From contig DHGT01000078.1 of assembly GCA_002402905.1 (NCBI GenBank), positions 21,785 through 35,171 on the forward strand: DNA of 13,387 bases. Direction: 5' to 3'. Numbering within the stretch: the stretch's first letter is position 1; every line of letters starts with the position of its first letter. Source of the DNA: Desulfatitalea sp. UBA4791 (GTDB lineage: Bacteria > Desulfobacterota > Desulfobacteria > Desulfobacterales > Desulfosarcinaceae). The notes beneath the pieces are model-generated. The model did not search any database and was not told the DNA's origin. It was given only the letters and a program-made list of their open reading frames with translations. Shown here one piece after another: positions 7,694 to 13,387 of the stretch. Made by a program: the position numbers and the translations under genes.

Positions 7694-7945
7694 ATGGCCA
7701 CCCGTCCAAACCGTGCGAGCCGATACGGGCCAGGGGACGCATCCGGTATTGCTGCCGGATTCTTGCCGCCCGGAATCTCTCAAGCCACGCTTGTCCTGTC
7801 CACCCATCGCCCCGAAACCGTGCCTTTGGCCAAGGCATTGATGGCGGATCACGACACGGATATTCCAGGTCGAACCCTTTATCGACACCCTGCTCATTGA
7901 ACCGATTCGCCCTGCGTTCGATGGAGCCCGACCCATCTATTGAAA
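7694..7945 (+). pseudogene. possible decayed gene remnant in the dodecin/amrS gap
   Basis: A frame from 7694 to about 7858 contains a protein-like segment, LVLSTHRPETVPLAKALMAD (about 7787-7846). A one-base shift near 7859 continues into IFQVEPFIDTLL (from 7860) and stops at 7945. Both segments remind me of one uncharacterised conserved protein of deltaproteobacteria, with the middle missing, but this is from memory and unverified. There is no ribosome binding site before 7694 and the unshifted frame ends at 7900. It may be the leftover of a deleted and frameshifted gene, or simply non-coding DNA. The rest of the 364-base gap 7670-8033 holds an ATCCGG/CCGGAT inverted repeat (about 7739-7758) and the palindrome at 7946-7965. 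Confidence 0.25.
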
Positions 7946-7965
7946 AATGGGTATTAACGCCCATT
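7946..7965 (+). promoter_or_regulatory. palindrome at a perfect -35 element upstream of the radical SAM gene
   Basis: AATGGG (7946-7951) and CCCATT (7960-7965) form a perfect 6-bp inverted repeat with an 8-nt centre. The right arm overlaps TTGACA (7964-7969), a perfect -35 sequence. The matching -10 is unclear: CAATTT at 7987 has the right spacing but a poor match. The arrangement would suit an operator covering a promoter for the gene at 8034, but the promoter itself is unproven. Confidence 0.3.
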
Positions 7966-8033
7966 GACATTCTGTAAACGCCAAATCAATTTTTATTTAT
8001 TTAGAGGGCACTGATAAAAGGGGGGGGCACGCC

Positions 8034-9047
8034 ATGAAGGAAGCCATGCTCTACGAAAAACGGGAAGAAAACAAGGTGCGGTGCCATCTTTGCAGTCACC
8101 ATTGCAGCATCCACCCGGGCAAGCGGGGGATCTGCGGTGTGCGGGAAAACCAGGACGGCACGCTGTATACGTTGGTTTATGGCCGGATCGTGGCCGAGCA
8201 CATCGATCCCATTGAAAAGAAGCCGCTTTTCAATTTCCTGCCCGGATCCAAGGCCTACTCCATCGGCACGGTCGGGTGCAACTTCCGTTGCAAGCACTGC
8301 CAGAACAGCGATATTTCCCAATACCCCCACGCCCACGGCGGACGAATCGTCGGTGAAGAGCGGACCCCGGAGCAGATTGTCCGGAGTGCCCAGGCCGCCG
8401 ACTGCGCGACCATCGCTTACACCTACACCGAACCGACCATTTTCTTCGAATTCGCCCATGATACGTCCATCATCGCCCACCAGGAAGGCATCAAGAACGT
8501 TTTTGTCAGCAACGGCTACATGAGCGCCGACACCGCCCGCAAGATTGCACCGCATCTGGATGCCATCAATGTGGATGTAAAGGCCTTCACCGACAAATTC
8601 TACAAGGAGGTGTGCGGCGCCCGGCTCGAACCGGTTCTGGACACGATCCGCCTCATGAGAGAACTGGGGGTCTGGGTGGAGATCACGACCCTGATCATTC
8701 CCGGCTGGAATGATGGCGAGGAGGAGTTGCGGGAGATCGCCCGTTTCATCAAAGGCGTCGGCCGCGAGGTGCCGTGGCATGTGACGGCCTTCTATCCCTC
8801 TTACAAGATGATGGATCACCCGCCGACCTCGGTGACCACGCTGCGGCTGGCTCGCGATATCGGCATCGCCGAAGGGCTTCGCTATGTCTACGAGGGAAAC
8901 GTGCGGGACAGCGGCGGAGAGAACACCTACTGCCATGGATGCGGGGCGGCGGTCGTGGAGCGCTCGGGGCTCTGGCTGGTGCGCAGCCGGTTGAAGGACG
9001 GCAAATGCCCCGAGTGCGGAGAGACGATCGACGGCGTGGGCATGTGA
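8034..9047 (+). CDS. amrS: AmmeMemoRadiSam-system radical SAM enzyme
   Basis: A 337-residue radical SAM protein related to pyruvate formate-lyase activating enzymes. The cluster motif is GCNFRCKHC (C82, C86, C89). Conserved flanks include an N-terminal Cys set (C17, C20, C24, C34 in RCHLCSHHC and GICGVREN), AYTYTEPTIFFEF (128-140), VFVSNGYMS and NVDVKAF. The C-terminus has a zinc-ribbon-like set, YCHGCG (C300, C303) and CPECGE (C325, C328). This architecture is that of AmrS, which by naming convention partners AMMECR1 and Memo homologues; neither is in the window, so it stands alone here. The substrate is not established. A run of eight G (8020-8027) forms the ribosome site region 6 nt before the ATG. 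It is convergent with the dehydrogenase gene. Confidence 0.9.
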   Translation: MKEAMLYEKREENKVRCHLCSHHCSIHPGKRGICGVRENQDGTLYTLVYGRIVAEHIDPIEKKPLFNFLPGSKAYSIGTVGCNFRCKHCQNSDISQYPHAHGGRIVGEERTPEQIVRSAQAADCATIAYTYTEPTIFFEFAHDTSIIAHQEGIKNVFVSNGYMSADTARKIAPHLDAINVDVKAFTDKFYKEVCGARLEPVLDTIRLMRELGVWVEITTLIIPGWNDGEEELREIARFIKGVGREVPWHVTAFYPSYKMMDHPPTSVTTLRLARDIGIAEGLRYVYEGNVRDSGGENTYCHGCGAAVVERSGLWLVRSRLKDGKCPECGETIDGVGM

Positions 9048-9088
9048 GCGGCCCATCCGATGATGGGGGTGCACCGCCGGCTCGACAC

Positions 9089-9114
9089 AAAAGGGCGGCC
9101 ATGCAGGCCGCCCT
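9089..9114 (-). terminator. rho-independent terminator of the thiolase/dehydrogenase operon
   Basis: AGGGCGGCC (9092-9100), a 5-nt loop and GGCCGCCCT (9106-9114) form a perfect 9-bp GC-rich stem. Read on the minus strand, the stem is followed by a short T run (complement of the A residues at 9089-9092), so it terminates transcription from the dehydrogenase gene that stops at 9155. On the plus strand no T run follows, but the hairpin may still slow transcripts from amrS. Confidence 0.75.
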
Positions 9115-9154
9115 CGAGTGTCTTACCTCGGGTTCATCGTTTTTCCGGAGCCCG

Positions 9155-10327
9155 TTAAATCTCGATATGGCCTTTCTTGAGCATCTCCGTGGGCATGAAC
9201 CACTGGATGCCCAGCCGTTTGGAGATCGCCTCGCACTGTTTGGCGACCTTGTCCCATCCCATGCCTTTGGCCAGGGCAAAGGGACCGAAGGCCGATCCGC
9301 CGCCGTTGACCATCGCCTTGTCGATTTCCGCGGCGCTCTGGGTCACACCCGCTTCGAGCAGCTTGGTCCCTTCGTTGACCTGCAGGCAGATAATGTCCAT
9401 GACATCGAAATTGGGATCCGCCTTGGCCGGATCGATGGTCGGACGGGCGCCGTCCGGCCAATCGAAAATCCCCTTGCCGCTCTTCTTACCCAGGTTGCCT
9501 TCGTCCACCAGGCGTTTCATCCAGCCGCGCGGTTCGAATTCCGGGGAGAGGGTTTCGGCAAAGTAGGCGTTGCCGTGCAGGTTCACGTCCAGACCGGTGA
9601 AATCCATGATTTCGTAGGGTCCCATGGGGGCGCCGATGGAACGCACCTTGGCATCCACGGCCTCGGGATCCACCAGCCCTTTCTCGTAGAGTTCGGCCAT
9701 ATACAAGCCGATGGGCGCCCCCAATCGGTTGTAGATGAAGCCGGGGGTATCTTTTTCCACCCGCACCGGAACCATGTTGCCCCGGAAGTTTTTCAGCCGC
9801 GACATCAGCTCATAGCTGGTCTGCATGGTCTCTTCGGAGGTACCTTCGCCGTGGATGACTTCTACCAGCAGCATCATCATGACCGGGTTGAAGAAGTGGA
9901 TGCCGAGCACCTTGTCGGGCCGTTTGGTGGCAGCCCCCATCCTGGTGATGCTCATGTTGGAGGTGTTGGATGCCAGGATGGCGTGGGCCGGCGCATGGGC
10001 ATCGGCCTCCTTGAAGATCTTGATCTTCAAGTCCAGGATCTCTGGCGCGGCTTCGATCATGAAGTCCACATCCTTGACCGCTTCTCCCAGCACCGTGAAG
10101 CCTGTAATCGCACCCAAGGCCCGGTCCATCTCTTCGGCGGCCATCTTCTGTTTGGAGACCATCTTTTCGAAACTGGCCTTGATACGCTGTTTTCCCCGTT
10201 CGACGAACGCCTCCTGAATATCGTACAGATGGACGCGCAACCCGCCCAGGGCGCATATCTCGGCGATGCCGTGGCCCATATCGCCCGCACCGATGATCGC
10301 AATGGTTTTAATGTCATCTGCCTTCAT
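9155..10327 (-). CDS. 3-hydroxyacyl-CoA dehydrogenase
   Basis: A 390-residue NAD-dependent dehydrogenase that interconverts 3-hydroxyacyl-CoA and 3-oxoacyl-CoA in beta-oxidation or its reverse. The Rossmann motif GAGDMGHGIAE spans 13-23, with Asp36 at the end of the second strand favouring NAD. The catalytic region has SNTSN (120-124), GIHFFNPVM with H144, and VEVI with E156; the C-terminal helical domain begins at DTPGFIYNRL (193-202) and includes GPYEIMDFTGLDV and KSGKGIFDW. Single-domain family members are often about 280-320 residues; here about 85 more follow, resembling a second C-terminal helical module (VNEGTKLLEAGV, GGGSAFGPFALAKGMGWD). The ATG at 10327 is chosen for GGGAGGGAG just upstream, over a start 22 codons earlier inside the thiolase gene. 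It follows the thiolase by 17 nt. Confidence 0.92.
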   Translation of the reverse strand: MKADDIKTIAIIGAGDMGHGIAEICALGGLRVHLYDIQEAFVERGKQRIKASFEKMVSKQKMAAEEMDRALGAITGFTVLGEAVKDVDFMIEAAPEILDLKIKIFKEADAHAPAHAILASNTSNMSITRMGAATKRPDKVLGIHFFNPVMMMLLVEVIHGEGTSEETMQTSYELMSRLKNFRGNMVPVRVEKDTPGFIYNRLGAPIGLYMAELYEKGLVDPEAVDAKVRSIGAPMGPYEIMDFTGLDVNLHGNAYFAETLSPEFEPRGWMKRLVDEGNLGKKSGKGIFDWPDGARPTIDPAKADPNFDVMDIICLQVNEGTKLLEAGVTQSAAEIDKAMVNGGGSAFGPFALAKGMGWDKVAKQCEAISKRLGIQWFMPTEMLKKGHIEI

Positions 10328-10344
10328 CTTCGATCTCCCTCCCG

Positions 10345-11520
10345 TTAAATCTTTTCCAGAACGACCGCATTGGCATTGCCGAACCCGCCGCACAACGTGG
10401 CCAGGCCGTACTTCTCATTTGGAAACTCGGTTTTCAGAATGTTGTGCAGGGTGACCAGGATACGCGCGCCCGATTCCCCGAGCGGATGGCCCAGGGCCAG
10501 GGCCCCGCCCCACACATTGGTCTTGGCGAACGGTGCGTTTTCGTTGTCCAGCTTCAGCTCCCGGATACAGGCCAGCGACTGGCTGGAGAATGCCTCGTTG
10601 ATTTCCACGGCGCCCATCTCCCCGGCGCTCAGGCCGAAGCGCTCGAACAGCCTTCGCACGGCATAGATCGGTCCGACACCCATCACGGTGGGATCGCATC
10701 CGGCCTGTGTGCCGCATTTATATTTGTAGCTGTAAGACAATCCCAGTTTGTCGGCCTTGACCCGGCTCATCAGCAGCAGGGCGGCCGCACCGCTGGTCAA
10801 GGGCGACGAGGTGGCGGCGCTCACCTTGCCGTTCTCCTTGAACGGGGTCTTCATGAGCATCATGTCTTCCTTGCTGACCGATTCGCGAATCCACTGGTCA
10901 TGCGCCACGAGAAATTCGGTTCCGTCTTCCTTGTGCCCCATCACCGGCACGATTTCGTTCTTGAACTTGCCCGCGTCGCGCGCCTGCTTGGCTTTGATGT
11001 TGGAGTGATAGGCCATGTTGACCATGTCTTCCTTGGTCACGTTCCACTGGTCGGCCACCTTTTCGGCGGTATTGCCCATGGGAATGTCCATGGGGTTGTA
11101 GCGGTTCCAAAGGCGCGGCGGCATATCCATGTTGGCCGCCATGGGAACCTTCTCCATATCCTCCACGCCGGAAGCGATCATGATGTCGGCCTCGCCGGTC
11201 ATGATGGCCCGGGCGGCGTCCATGGTGGCGCTCATGCCCGACGGGCACTGGTTGCATATGGTCTGGGACGGGACGCTCTCCGGATAACCGGCCGCGAGCC
11301 ACGCCAGGCGCCCGATATCGTTTTGCATCCCCGATGCGTTAGCCGTGCCCGCCATGATGCAATCCACATCCTCGGGTTTGATCTTGGGGTTGCGCTCGAA
11401 CAGCGCGTGGTAAACCGCAGTCAACAGCTCATCGGGGCGCACCTTCCGGAACCACCCCTTTTCGTTGTGAGCCCTGCCGTTCGGGGTCCGCACGCCGTCG
11501 ATGATCACACACTCCTTCAT
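10345..11520 (-). CDS. thiolase (acetyl-CoA C-acyltransferase)
   Basis: A 391-residue degradative/biosynthetic thiolase that cleaves 3-oxoacyl-CoA with CoA or condenses two acyl-CoAs. The nucleophile is C92 in NQCPSGMSAT, the catalytic His is H345 in LGHPLGESGARI, and the second Cys is C377 in LCGGFGNANAV; NEAF (308-311) is also present. The loop ATSSPLTSGAAALLLMS (236-252) aligns with the usual TAGNSSQxSDGAAA motif. Length is normal for the family. The ATG at 11520 has AGAGGAGAG upstream; an earlier in-frame start 24 codons before lacks this. It is the first gene of a two-gene operon with the dehydrogenase. Chain-length preference cannot be read from the sequence. Confidence 0.92.
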   Translation of the reverse strand: MKECVIIDGVRTPNGRAHNEKGWFRKVRPDELLTAVYHALFERNPKIKPEDVDCIMAGTANASGMQNDIGRLAWLAAGYPESVPSQTICNQCPSGMSATMDAARAIMTGEADIMIASGVEDMEKVPMAANMDMPPRLWNRYNPMDIPMGNTAEKVADQWNVTKEDMVNMAYHSNIKAKQARDAGKFKNEIVPVMGHKEDGTEFLVAHDQWIRESVSKEDMMLMKTPFKENGKVSAATSSPLTSGAAALLLMSRVKADKLGLSYSYKYKCGTQAGCDPTVMGVGPIYAVRRLFERFGLSAGEMGAVEINEAFSSQSLACIRELKLDNENAPFAKTNVWGGALALGHPLGESGARILVTLHNILKTEFPNEKYGLATLCGGFGNANAVVLEKI

Positions 11521-11608
11521 TGGGTCTCTCCTCTCGTCATGAATCGTTTCGGGTCTATAAGCGGCTTTATCGGACAATGCCGTTCCTCTCAAGCCGATAA
11601 ATGGGGTG

Positions 11609-11638
11609 ACTTTAGCATTTTTTACAAGTCATCGTCAC
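11609..11638 (-). promoter_or_regulatory. candidate promoter for the thiolase/dehydrogenase operon
   Basis: On the minus strand GTGACG (11638-11633) and TAAAGT (11614-11609) are separated by 18 nt, and TG precedes the -10 by one base, an extended -10. The leader would be about 80 nt. The promoter lies only 24 bp from the edge of the MITE-like element and is not interrupted by it. Confidence 0.45.
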
Positions 11639-11640
11639 GC

Positions 11641-11655
11641 CTTTTGGCACAAAAG
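11641..11655. other. perfect short palindrome upstream of the thiolase promoter
   Basis: CTTTTG (11641-11646) and CAAAAG (11650-11655) are perfect inverted arms around GCA. It lies directly upstream of the candidate thiolase -35, where an activator or repressor could bind. In the reconstructed ancestral sequence it also falls within the last codons of the M42 peptidase gene. Confidence 0.35.
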
Positions 11656-11656
11656 A

Positions 11657-11662
11657 TAGGTC
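11657..11662. repeat. left copy of the target-site duplication
   Basis: TAGGTC directly abuts the left end of the 141-bp inverted-repeat element and is identical to 11804-11809 on the other side, as expected for a 6-bp target duplication made on insertion. Confidence 0.65.
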
Positions 11663-11803
11663 GTGCCCATCCAGAAATAGGCAAATTGGGTCGAGATCAA
11701 GGCATGCGAAAAATTTTACCGGCGGCATATGTCGAATATTCCGAGGATAAAATTTTGAGCATAACGCCGACATCGGGCCAATTGGCCATTTGTGGATGGG
11801 CAC
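11663..11803. mobile_element. 141-bp MITE-like element with terminal inverted repeats
   Basis: The ends are perfect 11-bp inverted repeats: GTGCCCATCCA (11663-11673) and TGGATGGGCAC (11793-11803). The two halves stay similar throughout: AATTGG (11684-11689) with CCAATT (11778-11783), ATGC (11704-11707) with GCAT (11759-11762), AAAATTTTA (11710-11718) with TAAAATTTT (11748-11756), and GG-ATAT with ATAT-CC around a centre at 11733. The whole element can therefore fold into one long imperfect hairpin. TAGGTC flanks it on both sides. It encodes no transposase; a 63-codon frame across it on the minus strand shows no protein character. This is the structure of a non-autonomous miniature inverted-repeat element mobilised in trans. 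It interrupts the end of the M42 peptidase gene and could act as a transcript terminator for it. Its parent family is unknown. Confidence 0.72.
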
Positions 11804-12939
11804 TAGGTCGTGATCCTGATCACGTCCCTCGACGGTTGGTGGGGAAACCCCTCCAGGCCCGCCAGATCGTCCTTGTCGCGCAGAAAGGTCGGGCCGCTCT
11901 GCATGTAGAGCGTGATGAGCCGTGTCACGGCAATCAAGGTGTCCATGTGGGTGCGCTCGTAGCCGTGGGAGGCATCCACACCGAAGCCGACCAGGGCGGT
12001 GCGGGTGTCGTTGCCGGCCTCGATGGCCGAGGCGGAATCGGAGCGGTAATAGCGAAACAGATCCTTGCGAAAAGGAATATCATTTTCTTCGCACAGACGC
12101 ACCAGCTTGCGACTGAGATGGTAATCGAACGGACCGCTCTGGTCCATCATGCAGATGGTGGCCGCATACTCGCTGGAGGCCTGCCCCGGCGCCACCGGCG
12201 CATGGTCGATGACGACCATCTCGGCCACATCGCCATAGACGATGGAAGAGGCACCCGAGCCCACCTCCTCGGAAATGGTGAACAACAGGCAGCAATTGAC
12301 CGGCAGGGCGATCCGATGGTCCTGAATCATCTTCGCGGCAGTGAGAAGCAAGGCGACCCCGGCCTTGTCGTCCAGGTGACGCGCGTTGATGTAGTCCAGG
12401 GAGGTGATTTCCGGCGTGGCATCAAAGGCGATGAAATCGCCGATCTCGTACCCGGCATCGTGGAGTGCCCGGGCATCGTGACACGGTTCATCGACCCGCA
12501 CCTCGATCTGATCCCAGTGGATCGGCTGGGTGTTGATGTCATCGTTGTAGACATGTCCGCTGGCCTTCAAGGGCAGCACCGTACCGCGCTGGGCGCCGTT
12601 TTTGTTGAAGATCGTCACCCGCGCCCCTTCGGCGAACCGGCTCGACCAGGTTCCCACCGGGGCCACCCCCAGCCGGCCGTTCTCTTTGAGTTCGCGGGTC
12701 ATGGCGCCCAGAGTGTCGAGATGGACGGCCAAGGCGCGGTTGACGGTGGGTTGAGTGCCCTCGAGAACGGCGCGGATGGCTCCGCGGCGGGTCACCTCGA
12801 AGTCGATCGCCAAATGCTGGAGCACCTCGCCGACATAGTGCACGATCTGATCCGAATAACCGGAGGGGCTGGGGATATTGAGCAGGTCGACGAGGGTCTT
12901 TTTTAAGAATATCGAGTCGATAGCGGGCATTTCCATCAT
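11803..12939 (-). CDS. M42-family peptidase of the NAGGN osmoprotectant system, C-terminus altered by insertion
   Basis: A 378-residue metallopeptidase of the M42 family, in the subgroup that accompanies N-acetylglutaminylglutamine amide (NAGGN) synthesis genes. Likely metal and catalytic residues: H73 and D75 in AVHLDTLG, D190/D191 in RHLDDKAG, E224/E225 in TISEEVG, D245 in VIDHAP and H331 in THMDTL; all are present. The family fold and motifs suggest an aminopeptidase or amidase; its exact role in NAGGN turnover is not established. The ATG at 12939 overlaps the stop of the upstream synthetase by 4 nt, so the two are coupled. The TAG stop is built at the junction with the MITE-like element: its last base lies in the element. 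Without the insertion the frame would run seven more codons (YLLCQKA) to a TGA at 11635-11637. The loss is small and far from the active site, so function is probably kept. Confidence 0.9.
   Translation of the reverse strand: MMEMPAIDSIFLKKTLVDLLNIPSPSGYSDQIVHYVGEVLQHLAIDFEVTRRGAIRAVLEGTQPTVNRALAVHLDTLGAMTRELKENGRLGVAPVGTWSSRFAEGARVTIFNKNGAQRGTVLPLKASGHVYNDDINTQPIHWDQIEVRVDEPCHDARALHDAGYEIGDFIAFDATPEITSLDYINARHLDDKAGVALLLTAAKMIQDHRIALPVNCCLLFTISEEVGSGASSIVYGDVAEMVVIDHAPVAPGQASSEYAATICMMDQSGPFDYHLSRKLVRLCEENDIPFRKDLFRYYRSDSASAIEAGNDTRTALVGFGVDASHGYERTHMDTLIAVTRLITLYMQSGPTFLRDKDDLAGLEGFPHQPSRDVIRITT
11804..11809. repeat. right copy of the target-site duplication
   Basis: TAGGTC directly follows the right terminal repeat of the element and matches 11657-11662 exactly. 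Two of its bases are part of the stop codon that now ends the M42 peptidase gene. Confidence 0.65.
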
Positions 12940-13387
12940 GGCTGCTGGGCACTCCCTTGGATCGTTGCCGTTTCGGGAAAGAGAAAATCGATGAAGCGTT
13001 CCACGACGGGCTGGGGTTCATGATTGGCCAGACCGGGCCGCTCGTTGGCCTCGATGATGTGGTAGTCCGGCCCCTGGATGTCTGGCACGCACAGATCGAG
13101 ACCCGTCACCGGTATGTTGAGCGCCACGGCGGTTCGTTCCGCGGCTGTGATCAGATCGGGATGCACATCGGCCGTCACGTCGTGAATGGTGCCGCCGGTA
13201 TGCAGATTGGCGGTCTTGCGCAACACCAGGGTGCGGTCCAGGGGCAGCACCTCATCCAGGGAAAAACCCTCCGCGGCCATGCAGCGACGCGTCTCCGCGT
13301 CCATGGGCACCCGGCTTTCACCGCCGGTGGCGGCCATGCGCCGACGGTTGTATTTTTCGATCAGGGTTTTGATCTTATGCCGGCCGG
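12936..13387 (-). CDS. N-acetylglutaminylglutamine synthetase, 3' end (5' truncated by window)
   Basis: The frame is open to the right edge; about 150 C-terminal residues are visible, and the Met at 13337 is internal. The sequence is the end of an ATP-grasp ligase of the type fused to a GNAT acetyltransferase in NAGGN synthesis: RRRMAATGGESRVPMD, RKTANLHTGGTIHDVTADVH, IPVTGLDLCVP and IIEANERPGLANHEPQPVVE, the last holding the metal-binding Glu/Asn pair of ATP-grasp enzymes. By family knowledge the full protein acetylates glutamine and ligates it to a second glutamine in the cytoplasm; an asparagine-synthetase-like amidotransferase then completes NAGGN and is expected just beyond the window. 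Its TGA overlaps the M42 peptidase start (ATGA). Confidence 0.9.
   Translation of the reverse strand, partial: GRHKIKTLIEKYNRRRMAATGGESRVPMDAETRRCMAAEGFSLDEVLPLDRTLVLRKTANLHTGGTIHDVTADVHPDLITAAERTAVALNIPVTGLDLCVPDIQGPDYHIIEANERPGLANHEPQPVVERFIDFLFPETATIQGSAQQP

Noticed and set aside
8774..10348. A 524-codon plus-strand open frame
   Set aside because: It overlaps the end of the radical SAM gene in another frame and runs antisense to the dehydrogenase; it crosses a terminator and has no ribosome site.
11612..11803. A 63-codon minus-strand frame across the MITE-like element
   Set aside because: It starts with a GTG inside the terminal repeat, has no ribosome site and its content is dictated by the palindrome.
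10444..12906. An 820-codon open frame on the plus strand
   Set aside because: It runs antisense to the thiolase, the mobile element and the M42 peptidase, which all have clear motifs. It is low-stop read-through caused by GC-rich third positions and has no protein-like motifs.
1..13387. CRISPR array, tRNA, rRNA, toxin-antitoxin pair or prophage genes
   Set aside because: No regularly spaced repeats, no cloverleaf-like or rRNA sequence recognised, and no paired small ORFs or phage proteins seen on reading both strands.

Overview
The gene content and moderately high G+C suggest an anaerobic member of the Desulfobacterota, probably a sulfate reducer of the Desulfosarcina/Desulfatitalea type. 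The indicators are a LutABC lactate-oxidation operon, a stand-alone AmmeMemoRadiSam-type radical SAM enzyme, a beta-oxidation thiolase/dehydrogenase pair, a large hybrid sensor kinase and the osmoprotectant NAGGN genes. This assignment is inferred from gene content; no rRNA or marker gene is present.

Layout: (1) 1-691 (+): the 3' end of a LuxR-type regulator, then a 78-residue protein of unknown function. (2) 723-3995 (-): a 1090-residue hybrid histidine kinase with a periplasmic solute-binding sensor, three PAS domains, a kinase core and a receiver. (3) 3996-4344: a divergent intergenic region with candidate promoters in both directions and a strong GC hairpin. (4) 4345-7363 (+): lutA-lutB-lutC-ogt, tightly spaced. 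LutB appears to lack about 110-120 residues of its LUD domain. (5) 7454-7669 (+): a small dodecin with its own promoter. (6) 7670-8033: a gap with a possible decayed gene and a palindrome. (7) 8034-9047 (+): an AmrS-like radical SAM enzyme. (8) 9155-11520 (-): a thiolase followed by 3-hydroxyacyl-CoA dehydrogenase, closed by an intrinsic terminator. (9) 11663-11803: a 141-bp imperfect palindrome with perfect 11-bp terminal inverted repeats and a 6-bp flanking direct repeat, which is a MITE-like insertion. (10) 11803-13387 (-): the M42-family peptidase of the NAGGN system, overlapped by the 3' end of N-acetylglutaminylglutamine synthetase.

Functionally, LutABC would oxidise lactate to pyruvate. 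The thiolase and dehydrogenase would act on acetoacetyl-/3-hydroxyacyl-CoA. The NAGGN genes belong to synthesis of a dipeptide osmolyte. The most notable structure is the MITE-like element, which landed in the last codons of the M42 peptidase. Removing the element and one copy of the repeat restores an open frame that continues seven codons before a natural stop, so the insertion seems to have replaced the peptidase's C-terminal tail and now separates it from the thiolase promoter. No CRISPR array, rRNA, tRNA, transposase or phage gene was seen.
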